Source: Glandiceps talaboti (Eukaryota; Hemichordata; Enteropneusta; Spengelidae). Taken from it: a DNA stretch of 64,000 nucleotides. Positions 1-12,130 of the stretch are shown here, piece by piece. A program made the translations under genes and the position numbers. Under the pieces are notes generated by a model. The model made no database searches, was not told the DNA's origin, and saw nothing but the letters and a program-made list of their open reading frames with translations. Where the stretch lies: assembly GCF_964340395.1 (NCBI RefSeq), contig NC_135556.1, positions 8,433,501-8,497,500 on the forward strand. Direction: 5' to 3'. Positions within the stretch are counted from its first letter, which is position 1. Each line of letters opens with the position of its first letter.

Positions 1-304
1 AACGCCTATTTTATCATTTGTATTGCCTTATCTCAGTTTAATAACCTAGCAAATTGCAAACATGTTTTTTGTACGTATCTGGGTCGTCAGATACTGGAGA
101 ACCATGGTGTTTTTTTGTCATATGTATTTTGAGATGATGACCTGTTCATGTCTGCACTTAGTTTTCCGCTATGTTTCCACAAACTCATGATATTTAATGA
201 TTACAGAGAACTATACTTGCTACGTTCAAACTTAAGTATCTTTTATGTATCTCATGACTCGGTTGTAGACATTGATTTACATATATAACTTCGTTGGGTT
301 TCAG

Positions 305-443
305 CACAGTCAAAGAGAAACAACTCCTTTTCTGTGGTTTTCGTCAGTACTCGATCAGAATTGTTTGCTGGTATGAGTTCAGAATTAGCTGTTGCAGAGA
401 CGTCTCAGGGGCCTATCACTATCCTGGAGATAGTAAGACCATG
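305..443 (+). CDS. orphan internal exon, unknown protein
   Basis: The stretch is bounded by a good acceptor (ggtttcag) and a consensus donor (gtaagt). Read with two bases borrowed from an upstream exon, it gives 45 codons without a stop and ends in phase 2. The peptide looks ordinary (SFSVVFVSTRSELFAG near the start, ITILEIVRP at the end). A second frame is also open but its composition (many Cys, Arg and Tyr) is less protein-like. I do not recognise the family. Upstream exons would lie left of the window and no convincing downstream exon was found, so this may be a chance open stretch. Confidence 0.4.
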
Positions 444-909
444 GTAAGTCCACAGACAAGTAAGAAAGTGTTTTCACTTGGTACAGCATGTGAAAACACC
501 TACTATATTACATGTGTTTGTGCGGCAGTATTGTTTGTGGATATACGGTCAGGTCAGGTACCTTGTTTGTTTCACCCCTGGGTGCCCTTTAAAACCCAAC
601 GTGAATCTACAATACACAGCTCACAATTCATACTGTCGCTCCTGGCTTGGTGGAAGATTGTGTGTGTGTCTTTGGGGTATTAATCACCACGAGTCCAGAT
701 GAATAAATTCCATAAAGGTGTGATACAAACATCTAAAATTGGATTTTTACAGCTAATATAAGACATGCAAGGCGCGAAAAGTGGCCTGTGTAGGGGGCTT
801 TGGGGGAAAAGGTGTGCACGTCTAATTGGTCATTATTGTGAGATTGGGTTTTCATTTCCTATCCCGTTTTAACTTGCTGGATACTAATAGGTAGTGGTCA
901 TTTGTTATT

Positions 910-966
910 TAAACAAACAAACAAACAAACAAACAAACAAACAAACTAACAAACAAACAAACAAAC
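910..966. repeat. (AAAC)n microsatellite
   Basis: About 14 tandem AAAC/CAAA units with one CTAA interruption. Confidence 0.9.
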
Positions 967-1318
967 TGTTATTTGGGCGACGATCACAGTCTACGGGGAA
1001 TTACCACCTTCAGATTATTAAAGTCAAGATGAAATAGTAAATACATGTACACGAAAAACAACACATAGGTCAATTGTAGCCACAGACACACACGTACACA
1101 ATACAAACACATACACAAGTGAAGCATTTGTTTGTCAAAAACATAAATAGCGCTATCTGCCTGTGGTCAAAATAAGGACACAGACAATTCACAAACACGT
1201 GTGAATGTAGAAACAAAAAAGTCACGAAGTCATATCAACAACACACTCATGAAAAACATGCGATTCGTGTTCGCATTCAATGTATTGTTATGAACATCAC
1301 TCATGCACAACGTTACCC

Positions 1319-1375
1319 TAACATACATACATACATACATACATACATACATACATACATACATGTATACATACA

Positions 1376-1409
<34 letters not shown>

Positions 1410-1419
1410 CATACATACA

Positions 1420-1453
<34 letters not shown>

Positions 1454-1535
1454 CATACATACATACATACATATATACATACATACATACATACATACAT
1501 ACATACATACATACATACATACAGACAGACAGACA
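1319..1535. repeat. (CATA)n microsatellite, about 215 bp
   Basis: A long CATA/TATG tetranucleotide array interrupted by TGTA and TATATA variants and ending in a short GACA run. The several overlapping open frames with alternating Cys-Met-Tyr-Val or Ile-His-Thr-Tyr are by-products of the repeat. Confidence 0.95.
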
Positions 1536-2775
1536 TACACACACAAGCTTACTTACTTACAAACATACATATTTTCACATACATACATACAGAATGTAAA
1601 CTGGTCGAGATATATGCATTACGTTATAAATAAATATTTTTAATACACGTTCAAATAGTTATATCAAATTTCCATCATGAAAGTAAAATTCTTCAGTATA
1701 CAACAAAATGTACATAATAAATACAGAAACTGAAACTGAGTCACAATATCAAGTATAAGTACTATTGTCAATGAATGGTGCATGGTTTCCATTAGATGCA
1801 AAATACTGTTTTGTCTAGTAGAGAGACATATTCAGTGAGCCTTTGACAATTTACGAAACACTGTCCTGTTCAAGTGGAATTAGAAAGATCGTAAAAAATG
1901 GCTGTTTTGTCAAAGAGTACATAAAATCACTCCTGAAGTTTGAAGCGACAATAACATGTTGACAATAGTAAACATGTATATAGCACGGCAATGTTACTAA
2001 CATTTTTGGGATAGAAAAGACAGTGATAGTATTTGCTAAAACTACAAAATAAAATATCTTTTAAAAAAAACACCCTAAAAGACCAATGACATGAGAAATG
2101 TATGCTAAGATACATATCCGGCTTAGTTGGTGGTGGAACCCGTTCCTTTCTTTAGCGATCGAAGGGTTCTTTTGTTATCCAAAATTCAGTTTCTATTGTT
2201 CACACCCAACCACTCCACCCCTTTTCGCAGAAAACGCAAGAATGAAATGTTATTAAAACAAAGGTCACATGCTGATATTTGTCAAGAATTTGAGCTCAGA
2301 AATAGAAATGACGGTAACCAAGACCCTTGCACCAGGTTACAAGGGTGGATGCAAATCAAAGAAACTAAATATAAATCACTGTTGTACAGTACATAGATGT
2401 TGCATTGTTACCGTTCAGTTCAGTTCATTCGTGGTGATGAGGATGACTCACGCACCGTCTATGTTTCTTTGTGTACGTGTAGGGCATACACAGATCATTT
2501 CCTCTGTACGCGTAACTGGTAAATCGATGTGCAATAGACAAATCTCAAATTTCGATGTTTAGAATGTTCAGCTACTAATATAGTACTATACAATATTGCA
2601 AAGTTCGGCTCTTGGCAGTGTTCTCAGCCTCGGATGTGATGCGATCGGTTGGCAGCAACGAAGGCACGCACGGTACTGAGAAGGGTACTTTGGCACCATA
2701 AATCAAAGCTATTCGGGAAGTCACCTGCACGTGAATCAGTATCAGAAAATTTTACCAGAGTAAAGTTCAAACAGT

Positions 2776-3372
2776 CTATTCTTGTGGTCTTGAAGGGTCA
2801 GTTAGCCTCTGTAACCTGCTCAAAGTATGTCTGTTAAGACCAAGTCCGAGATTTGTAAGACTATTTTTCCTGATTTCTGTTGATTTCCTTCTGCACCTTG
2901 TTTTCAGGCAATCGCTCGTCCTTTTGCAGTCAACTTCATCATCGTCGAGTTCCTCCTCATCCTCTTGTAGCTCTTCTAGACTAGGTAGTATGCTCGTCGC
3001 AGATCGGAGAGGCGATAGCGGCGTTGCTTGTAGCGCTACTACCCAATCGTCCCTGTCTGCTTGACTCTCTGCCGTAAGGAGGAGCGGACTGCCATCGCCG
3101 TTCTTCGGACTGATCACGAAGCTTCGGCAATCTTGCTTCTCCAGTCGGCAGTTACGGAGCTTTAGAAAGCCACATGAATTGCAAAACTTCTTGTCTTGGT
3201 AGAAGACAACGAACGGATCTATTGCCTTACCATGCACTTTCACGACGAGACGCCGTTGACGGCTCGGCTGTCCGGGTTGACTCACGGCAAGCGTACCACA
3301 TTTCGTCTCACTGCTAGGCATTGGTTGTTCTGTCATTCCGCAGCCACAATGCATATTTTCTTTGTTGCACAT
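2776..3372 (-). CDS. small PH-domain protein, apparently single exon
   Basis: A 198-residue protein in one open exon. Residues about 25-117 fit a pleckstrin-homology fold: a first strand after GTLAVS, a basic strand (RQRRLVVKV), the FYQDKK and LKLRNCRLEK strands, SFVISP, then a final helix DRDDWVVALQ carrying the hallmark Trp (W110). PH domains usually bind phosphoinositides or protein partners at membranes. After the domain come a strongly acidic segment (about 133-147, EELQEDEEELDDDE) and a basic Ser/Arg tail (150-195) that could act as a nuclear signal. Start choice: first ATG of the frame, with a TATA-like box about 60 bp upstream, which suits a short 5' UTR. The short, PH-only, intronless architecture recalls PHLDA-type proteins, but I cannot assign an orthologue. 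Confidence 0.7.
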   Translation of the reverse strand: MCNKENMHCGCGMTEQPMPSSETKCGTLAVSQPGQPSRQRRLVVKVHGKAIDPFVVFYQDKKFCNSCGFLKLRNCRLEKQDCRSFVISPKNGDGSPLLLTAESQADRDDWVVALQATPLSPLRSATSILPSLEELQEDEEELDDDEVDCKRTSDCLKTRCRRKSTEIRKNSLTNLGLGLNRHTLSRLQRLTDPSRPQE

Positions 3373-3430
3373 CGTATGAATGTTCAGATGAGTGTAGTCG
3401 GTGTAGTCGGCTAAGACGTTGACGATATGG

Positions 3431-3438
3431 TATATAAT
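3431..3438 (-). promoter_or_regulatory. TATA box of the PH-domain gene
   Basis: ATTATATA on the - strand, 59-66 bp upstream of the ATG at 3372. This predicts transcription starting about 30 bp before the start codon. Confidence 0.5.
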
Positions 3439-3664
3439 GCTGGTAGAATACTGAGTGCCTTGTTACTCGTAAGCTGGTAGTGTATGGTCTGACTCAACAG
3501 TGGACTCCACCCCGTATTTATGCTGTTTCGCTTACGTGAGGTCATCGCCCATGAGTCGACCGACAGGAACCGTAAACATGTTTACGTTTACTCATACTTC
3601 GCGCATATACTTAGCTAGAACTGTCATATGATTGGTCGAGGTCACAGGTCAACTCCTTATGGGG

Positions 3665-3672
3665 TGACGTCA
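3665..3672 (-). promoter_or_regulatory. palindromic CRE (TGACGTCA)
   Basis: A perfect 8-bp CREB/ATF consensus about 290 bp upstream of the PH-domain start codon. Together with the TATA box and the lack of introns it resembles a rapidly inducible promoter (inference). Confidence 0.45.
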
Positions 3673-5362
3673 GCCTAGCTAATAACAGGAAAGCTACTAT
3701 GGAATATCTATAAGCTTACTGCAGAGAATGTTTCGTATCGATCTTTCCATGTTTTCATAACCGGGAAATCCAAAAACGCATAGATTGAGTTTCGATAAAA
3801 TCAATGCAACATAATACTGACCTCGACTTTCACATGGCATCTTTAAAATGTAAAATAACAATCGCAAAGAGGGACAACACTGGAACAAAATCAATAATGT
3901 ATACCCCGTTCGCGCTCCACGGTAAAGTATACACAATGATACAGCCGCGGCCGTCGACGTCTGAACAACATTTGTACGTGATGTATGTATTTCGCATGTA
4001 GTAATTTTTTTTTTGCTGAAATTCTATTCCATTGTAATTTTCTAACTTTAGAAATGTTTTGTCGCATCTTTTTAAATACTTAATGAATTAAATGTAGTTT
4101 CAATGTCGCTGTCCTCAGGCTAAATTTAGCAGGAAGGCGGAAAGAACAAGTACATCGTAATAAACTCAAGTATGAATTTATGGAGGCGCACTATTCATTG
4201 TCTGGGGAACACACAAAGCAATACACGTGATACACGTGTCTCCTTTTGACCTTATGCAGCTTACACCTGTACGTCCTCCAACGTCAAAGTCAAGTTCTCA
4301 CGGTCACCCCGTCATGACGCTGCTTATTTTATTTCATTTATGTCTCTAAGAATAAACCCTTTCCATGTTCAGTTCGGCCTAAAAATTACTCATTCCAAAC
4401 ATCTCTATCCAATGTCTATACTAAGATGCCAATGAAATGACATCGTCTGCTATTCACATTTTATTGTATTGATCGTTCGCATGGCATTATTCTTTCTGAC
4501 TTTTCATGACAATTCCACAGAAAAACAACATAACTGTTTATTGTTGTGGTTGATTGATTGCTAATAATCATAATAATTTGACAAACAAAATAATTCGATA
4601 TTGGTTAAAATAAAAAAATATTTTGATGATGAGAGCGCGTGACATGCGTACTACCGTCCTATAAACAATTATCACACTCAGAGCGCTAATAAATTATCAG
4701 TGAGGCATCAAGCGAATGTGATTTTATTTTTACAGTATGTAAAAAACAACACCCGGATTGTCATTCTATATTTCTGTTATGTTCATACCACAGCATCAAC
4801 GACTCCCCGCGCTTGAGTGACTGTTCTTTGAAAACTGTCGTCACCCAGCGAAACCCCCCCCCCCTCCCGCCCGGCTATTGTCATAGGCGAAAAAAGGTAC
4901 TCTTTCTCCAACCGTACCTGAATTGGAGATGGTAAAAATGTACTATTTTTTATAAAATTCAAAACGTAATTTTCTTGAGGGTGGTTAGAAATCAAACCTA
5001 TTAAACCTATTACGATAGAGTAATTCTACGCCTTTCATCACGTGGACCTCCCTTTCATTGTTAGGCAAAGTTCAAAAACCACAGTACAACGATCCATGGC
5101 CATAACTGTTTAATGCGAGAATAAAACAGACGTTAGGCTTTGGTATGAGGTGAAAGAGTCTGCCTTTAGCTTTATCGTAAAGTGTGGTATGAGAACATTT
5201 TGGGTTTGGAGGTCTGCGGAGTCTCCCTTTTACGATACCCACGGAGTTGTCCCCCCCCCCTCCCCCGTCGTGCTCACACATTCCATTCATGTATTTAAGA
5301 GCCAGATTTTTGCAATTTATATCGAAGAGAAAAACAACATTAAATCATGATTAGCGACTCAC
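3673..5362. other. intergenic, AT-rich
   Basis: No firmly supported gene. On the - strand at 4747-4950 there are open stretches around an 11-base C run (4854-4864), with plausible peptide composition in two different frames. They could be a downstream exon of the candidate at 5363-5554, but no consistent splice model could be fixed. Confidence 0.35.
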
Positions 5363-5554
5363 ATCATCTAAATAACTAGTCCAATTCTCGTATAAAACCG
5401 GATCATATTTTTTCCATTGACGCAGCAAAAATGAACAACATGTAGGAGGCGTACGTGATGTAGCGTTGTCCGGGCCGTAAAAGGGGAAAATTGTTTTACT
5501 ACGATAACAACTCCACTCTTTCTGTCTCAATACTTCTATGACTTCACACTCCAT
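5363..5554 (-). CDS. candidate first exon, unknown protein
   Basis: From an ATG with a good context (G at -3 and +4), 64 codons run without a stop to a consensus donor (GAT|gtgagt) in phase 0. The peptide has ordinary composition, with motifs such as VIEVLRQKEW and QWKKYDPVLYENW. If unspliced it would stop after 67 residues. A 35-bp palindrome lies 27 bp upstream of the ATG. The family is not recognised and no downstream exon could be joined with confidence. Confidence 0.3.
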
Positions 5555-5580
5555 AACATTTTGTTGTACACGCTTCCAAC

Positions 5581-5615
5581 AGACAGTGGAGGTTATTTCC
5601 CCTCATCCACTGTCT
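5581..5615. repeat. 35-bp palindrome
   Basis: Perfect 10-bp inverted arms (AGACAGTGGA / TCCACTGTCT) around a 15-bp loop, just upstream of the candidate exon at 5363-5554. Confidence 0.6.
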
Positions 5616-5932
5616 ATGCATCCACAAATAGACTCGGATCTAGATATGACTCTTAACTCGCTTTGTTGATGTGAAAAACACGACCCGGCCTAATCGTTCG
5701 TTTCCTCATACTATTGAGTGATGGCTTCATTGATAACAAATTTATAAATAGCTGTTTTTGTATTTATATGTGGATACTTTTTTGATAACAGCTACTAGTT
5801 GGACACGAGTACTTTGAGTGGTGGTGGTCGTGAAAACCTAGTAAATTGTCTGGTACTGAAATTTGTTTCAATGCCAGGAACGAGACCTACATCATTTGAT
5901 AACACATCGTTATAATTTCTGATATTATCTTA

Positions 5933-6188
5933 AAGTGGCCATATGGATGAGGATTTGGCATTTATTTTGGAATTTATAAAACAAATTTATCATGGCTTTC
6001 TACTTGAAAAATCAACGCAAAACAACATTGACTAAGTTTGTGTTTGTAACTCATTACATTGCAAAATACTAAATTATGTGTAAAAATGTTGTCTTTTTGC
6101 ATTGTATTGAGTTACAAAGACTTGGCATATGTTATTTCACATTAAAAATCCAAAATAAATCCCCAATTCTCATCCATATGGCCACTTA
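5933..6188. mobile_element. 256-bp inverted-repeat element (MITE-like), family 1
   Basis: The ends are inverted copies of AAGTGGCCATATGGATGAG (left) and its complement (right), with about 30 bp of imperfect arm and an AT-rich, non-coding interior. A TTAA-like sequence flanks both ends. A second, right-truncated relative lies in the carotenoid oxygenase gene at 26231-26460. Confidence 0.75.
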
Positions 6189-6410
6189 ATTCTTGTTATA
6201 ATTCACACTATTATGATACGCTTTCATTTCCCTGTCTGTTTATGCTGTCATATCTTTTCCATCCCACTCTAGCTTGTTTCAGTTCGTTTCTATGATTGCT
6301 TTTTGTTCATGATCAGTTTGTTCAGTTCGAAAATATGATACAGTGGGTCTAAGAAAAATAACGAGTTTTATATTAGATGTGATAAACTTCTGTCCATCGA
6401 GTTACACACT

Positions 6411-6889
6411 ACAACGGAAATCATAAACCCTGAAACAAAACGTCGTCTGGCTCAACAAAAATCTCATTAACAAAGCTACATTCTATCAGCTGGCTAGACA
6501 AAAATCTTACCAACAGCGTTTCATCAATTGTCTGGCGTGACAAACATCCTTACCCATATTGTTACATTTTCTTTGCGTGAGCTACCATTATCTTAGGAGA
6601 TCAACGTCAAACTCATATGCCCCTGCCTGGTAAACCTAAGGTCTGACGCGTTCTTTGATATTTTTGAGACAGTCAATTGACTAAAATGTATCAATTGTAG
6701 TTCTGAATCAGTTCTTGTGTGCCGGACGATAACATGTGGAAATATTAATTAGATTTTTGTCGAGCCAGACGAGAACATTTACAACATCAAAGAGATATTT
6801 TGTCTGGTCAGACAAAAACTGTGGCAATGTTAGTGAGATTTTTGTCGAACAAGGCGACGTTTTGTTTCAGGGTTTGTGATTTCCGTTGT
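6411..6889. mobile_element. 479-bp element with about 60-bp terminal inverted repeats
   Basis: The left end (ACAACGGAAATCATAAACCC...) is matched by the reverse complement of the right end with few differences over about 60 bp, including the shared AAACAAAACGTCG and ACAAAAATCTCA blocks. Further variants of the ACAAAAATCT motif recur inside. There is no coding capacity, so it looks like a non-autonomous DNA element. Confidence 0.75.
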
Positions 6890-8570
6890 ATCATCGTTCC
6901 CATAGTATATTTTGACGGTAGAGGGCGATCGTTATTTCTCCACCTGTTTTTTTCTTCCAATTCTGAAGCAGTGACCCGAGCAGTGACCCTGGCATTGCCT
7001 GGGAGCAGTCACGGTGACAGTTCTCAAAAACAGCCTGTCAGTTTTGGATGCGTACTATAATTATCCGTATGAAAGTATAAAGAGAAGAAAATAATCCAAG
7101 GCTGTCATGTTCTTCAGAGTACAGTAGACGAATGGACTTGGTACCCTTTAGGCTTTCCGTGGATATGTGTGTTACTGTAAGCCCTAGTACGAACTTGTTG
7201 TATGGCTGTAGTTAGATTTCCTCAAGTCTCCGGGCTTTTCTTGATTTGAATAAAGAACAAAAAAGAAACCCGTGTATTTTTGTCTGATATGATAATTTAA
7301 TTGAGTGATTGACTGATTGAATTGTGAAACAGTCGGATGAACCTCAGACTACACTGAGATTTGCGGTCTGAGGATGAACACATAGCACAGTCGCACGTTG
7401 TATTTATGACATCGCTACCGATTTTATAAGAATATCGCCAATCTCTATAATAACGTCATTGTTCTGTATTAGGACCGTCATAGACAAGAATAAAACCATT
7501 TAGGAAAGGAATAACAGTACTAGTTTACAAGCGACTGTGACACATAGCCCTTGGGAGACTACTAGTAAAATGATAATTTTGTTCGTACATGAATTTATAT
7601 TGATTGATACCGAAGGGGGGGGGGGGGTTGAGTGACATCAGTCATAAACGAGTCACAGACCATCAAGCCATGCAAGCAGAGCTAAATACTGTATGTGTAG
7701 GCCTATATCGGTCAACATAAACTGATAATGGGTTCTGTAGTCATGGAGACATTATGATCCGAGAACGGAGTTTTATAAGGTAGATAATCCAAGAGTGTGA
7801 GTTTTTGTTTCTTTTGTACAACATCTACAAGACGATTTTCATGTACAGCTAACCTTGTAAGATTTTCCAAGGTGGTTGGTCTTACCAACTGCAATTTCGA
7901 CAGCAAAATACAAATATGACGTTGAGGGCGCAAGTTACACAAATATCGAATCCCAGTGACAACTTGTCATGTTCAGTATACAGGAATCTAACCATAACGA
8001 CAATTTAACTCGTGCTCCGAACTTTGTAGTTTATCTTATCCATTTGGACAAAAATGAAACATTATAGTATAGTCACACTGTCGATAACGTTTACATCGTT
8101 GCTGTCTCACCAATGACCAGTTATAGTTTTTACACTTTCTGTTGGAAGGTAGTTATTTAAGAAGGCTCCTCTGTCTACAAATGTTATACTCTACAGTGAC
8201 CATAGCACCAATTGTGACCATATGAATGGGGTTATTTCCACTACGACTGTCACATTAATTTTCTGTTTTCCAAATGTATACGTTTACATATTTTTGTATT
8301 ATTAACAGTTTTAAAATTAGTCTTGTACAATTAGAAATTTAATTGTGTTATTTGTAAAATTTAGTCTTTGTCTCTGCACAAATTTATTTTTGTATTGTTT
8401 CAAAATGTATTTCGTACGTTCCTAAATTTACTAAATATTGTTTTTCAAATGAAGATTTGTTTGTGTGTTCACTATACATTTGATGTTGTTCCCAAATTAA
8501 GTTTTCAGAAATTGACTTGTAATTGGGGTCAGATGAGATTTGTTGTCGAAAATAGAATTTTAGGTATCAG
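6890..8570. other. intergenic stretch without supported gene
   Basis: Short open frames only. A G-run (7616-7627) is followed by TTGAGTGACA; a similar G-run followed by TCGAGTGACA occurs at 44516-44541, so both may be remnants of one repeat family. Confidence 0.4.
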
Positions 8571-8599
8571 AAAGTTAAGTTTTACTACCGAAAATTTAT

Positions 8600-11500
8600 C
8601 GGTTGGACAATCAACATTCTACCAACAACTTGTTCTATTCTATTCCCATCATGCACAGCAATAGAACAAAGTTATTTGTTTACAAATTTTACTACAGAAA
8701 AGGATTATTCCATTTCAATAGAGTTTAGATAATCACTATTCCACCAACAAATTATTCTATTCTATTCCCATCATACACTGCAAAAGAAGTTATTTTTACC
8801 ATAAAGGACTATTCCATTTCAAAATAGGTTGGACAATAGGAATTCTACCAACAACTTATTCTATTCTATTCCCATCATGCACTGCAATAGAACAAAGCCA
8901 TTTGTTTACAAATTTTACTACAGTGGAGGGTTATTCCATTTCAAAATAGGTTGGACAATCACCATTCTACCAACAAATTATTCTATTCTATTCCCATCAT
9001 ACATAGCAATAGAACAAAGTCACTTGTTTACAAATGTTACTAAGGAGTATTATTCCATTTTAATATAGGTTGGACAATCACCATTCTACCAACAAATTAT
9101 TCTATTCTATTCCCATCATGCACAGCAATAGAAAAAGTTATTTGTTTACAAATTTTTACCACAGAGAAGGGTGATTCTATTTCAATATAGGTTGGACAAT
9201 CACCATTCTACCATCAAATTATTCTATTCTATTCCCATCATGCACAGCAATAGAACAAAGTTATTTGTTTACAAATTTTTACCACAGAGAAGGATGATTC
9301 TATTTCAATATAGGTTGGACAATCACCATTCTACCATCAAATTATTCTATTCTATTCCCATCATGCACAGCAATAGAAAAAGTTATTTGTTTACAAATTT
9401 TTACCACAGAGAAGGATTATTCTATTTCAATATAGGTTGGACAATCACCATTCCACCAACAAATTATTCTATTCTATATCCCATCATGCACAGCAATAGA
9501 ACAAAGTTATTTGTTTACAAATTTTTACCACAGAGAAGGATGATTCTATTTCAATATAGGTTGGACAATCACCATTCTACCAACAAATTATTCTATTCTG
9601 TTCCCATCATGCACAGCAATAGAACAAAGTTATTTGTTTACAAATTTTTACCACAGAGAAGGATTATTCTATTTCAATATAGGTTGGACAATCACCATTC
9701 TAACAACAAATTATTCTATTCTGTTCCCATCATGCACAGCAATAGAACAAAGTTATTTGTTTACAAATTCTTACCACAGAGAAGGATTATTCTATTTCAA
9801 TATAGGTTGGACAATCACCATTCCACCAACAAATTATTCTATTCTATTCCCATCATGCACAGCTATAGAACAAAGTTATTTGTTTACAAATTTTTACCAC
9901 AGACAAGGATTATTCTATTTCAATATAGGTTGGACAATCACCATTCTACCAACAAATTATTCTATTCTATTCCCATCATGCACTGCAATAGAACAAAGTT
10001 ATTTGTTTACAAATTTTTACCACAGAGAAGGATTATTCTATTTCAATATAGGTTGGACAATCACCATTCTACCAACAAATTGTTCTATTCTATTCTATTC
10101 TATTCCCATCATGCACTGCACTAGAACAAAGTCATTTGTTTACTAATTTTTACCACAGAGAAGGATTATTCTATTTCAATATAGGTTGGACAATCACCAT
10201 TCTACCAACAAAGTATTCTATTCTATTCCCATCATGCACTGCAATAGAAAAAAATCATTTGTTTACAAATTTTTACCACAAAGAAGGATCATTCTATTTC
10301 AATATAGGTTGGACAATCACCATTCTACCAACAAATTATTCTATTCTATTCCCATCATGCACTGCAATAGAACAAAATCATTTGTTTACTAATTTTTACC
10401 ACAGAGAAGGATTATTCTATTTCAATATAGGTTGGACAATCACCATTCTAACAACAAATTATTCTATTCTATTCTATTCTATTCTATTCACATCATGCAC
10501 AGCAATAGAACAAAGTTATTTGTTTACAAATTTTTACTACAGAAAAGGATTATTCCATTTCAATAGAGTTTAGATAATCACTATTCCACCAACAAATTAT
10601 TCTATTCTATTCCCATCATACACTGCAAAAGAAGTTATTTTTACCATAAAGGACTATTCCATTTCAAAATAGGTTGGACAATAGGAATTCTACCAACAAC
10701 TTATTCTATTCTATTCCCATCATGCACTGCAATAGAACAAAGCCATTTGTTTACAAATTTTTACCACAAAGAAGGATTATTCTATTTCAATATAGGTTGG
10801 CCAATCACCATTCTACCAACAAATTATTCTATTATATTTCCATTATGCACTGCACTAGAACAAAGTCATTTGTTTACAAATGTTTACCACAGAGAAGGAT
10901 TATTCTATTTCAATATAGGTTGGCCAATCACCATCCTACCAACAAATTATTCTATTCTATTCCCATCATGCACAGCAATAGAACAAAGTTATTTGTTTAC
11001 AAATTTTTAGCACAGAGAAGGATCATTCTATTTCAATATAGGTTGGACAATCACCATTCTACCAACAAATTGTTCTATTCTATTCTATTCTATTCTATTC
11101 CCATCATGCACTGCACTAGAACAAAGTCATTTGTTTACAAATGTTTACCACAGAGAAGGATTATTCTATTTTAATATAGGTTGGACAATCACCATTCTAC
11201 CAACAAATTATTCTATTCTATTCCCATTATGCACTGCACTAGAACAAAGTCATTTGTTTACAAATGTTTACCACAGAGAAGGATTATTCTATTTCAATAT
11301 AGGTTGGACAATCACAATTCTACCAACAAATTATTCCATTCTATTCCCATCATACACTGTGTGCCAATAGAATAAAATCATTTGTTTACAAATTTCAATG
11401 CAAAAAAGGATTATTCCATTTACATATAGGGGACAATCAACATTCTACCAACAAATTATTCTATTCTATTCCCCCCACACACTGCAAAAGGACAAAGTCA

Positions 11501-12130
11501 TTTGTTTACAAATGTTACTGAGGAGTATGTTACCATAGAAAATGATTATTCTATTTCAATATAGGTTGGACAATCACCATTCTACCAACAAATTATTCTA
11601 TTCTATTCCCATCATGCACTGCAATAGAACAAAGTTATTTGTTTACAAATTTTTACCACAGAGAAGGATTATTCCATTTCAATATAGGTTGGACAATCAC
11701 CATTCTACCAACAAATTATTCTATTCTGTTCCCATCATGCACAGCAATAGAACAAAGTTATTTGTTTACAAATTTTTACCACAGAGAAGGATTATTCCAT
11801 TTCAATATAGGTTGGACAATCACCATTCTACCAACAAATTATTCTATTCTATTCTATTCTATTCGCATCATGCACAGCAATAGAACAAAGTTATTTGTTT
11901 ACAAATTTTTACTACAGAGAGGGATTATTCCATTTCAATAGAGGTTGGACAATCACTATTCTACCAACAAATATGGATACACTGCATTCCAAATAGAACA
12001 AAATCATATGTTTACAGATGTTAGAACCATTCTACAAACAAATTGTAATATTTACCAGAGAGAAGGATTATTCCATTTTAATATACGTTGGACAGTTGAA
12101 TCACCATTGTGGAATAAAAGTGACCAATAG
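8600..12130 (+). repeat. 123-bp tandem satellite array, about 28 units
   Basis: Units begin with GGTTGGACAATCACC and contain ACCAACAAATTATTCTATTC, CCCATCATGCAC, GAACAAAGTTATTTG and TTTTACCACAGAGAAGG. Successive unit starts at 9190, 9313, 9435, 9559 and 9682 give spacings of 122-124 bp. Because 123 is a multiple of three, two frames stay open across many units and produce 41-residue repeats; these are not supported as genes. Some units carry extra TTCTA pentamers at one fixed site. A block of divergent units at about 8686-8917 recurs near-identically at 10531-10762. The array is AT-rich and decays at both edges. Confidence 0.95.

Larger units (their letters stand above)
444..2775. other. non-coding stretch with microsatellites
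   Basis: No supported gene was seen. The stretch holds an AAAC-type and a CATA tetranucleotide array, listed separately. The short open frames here have no splice context or recognisable domain. Confidence 0.5.

Noticed and set aside
9171-10124. 317-codon open frame in the 123-bp array
   Set aside because: The openness follows from a unit length divisible by three. A second frame is open over the same DNA, and there is no splice, promoter or domain support.
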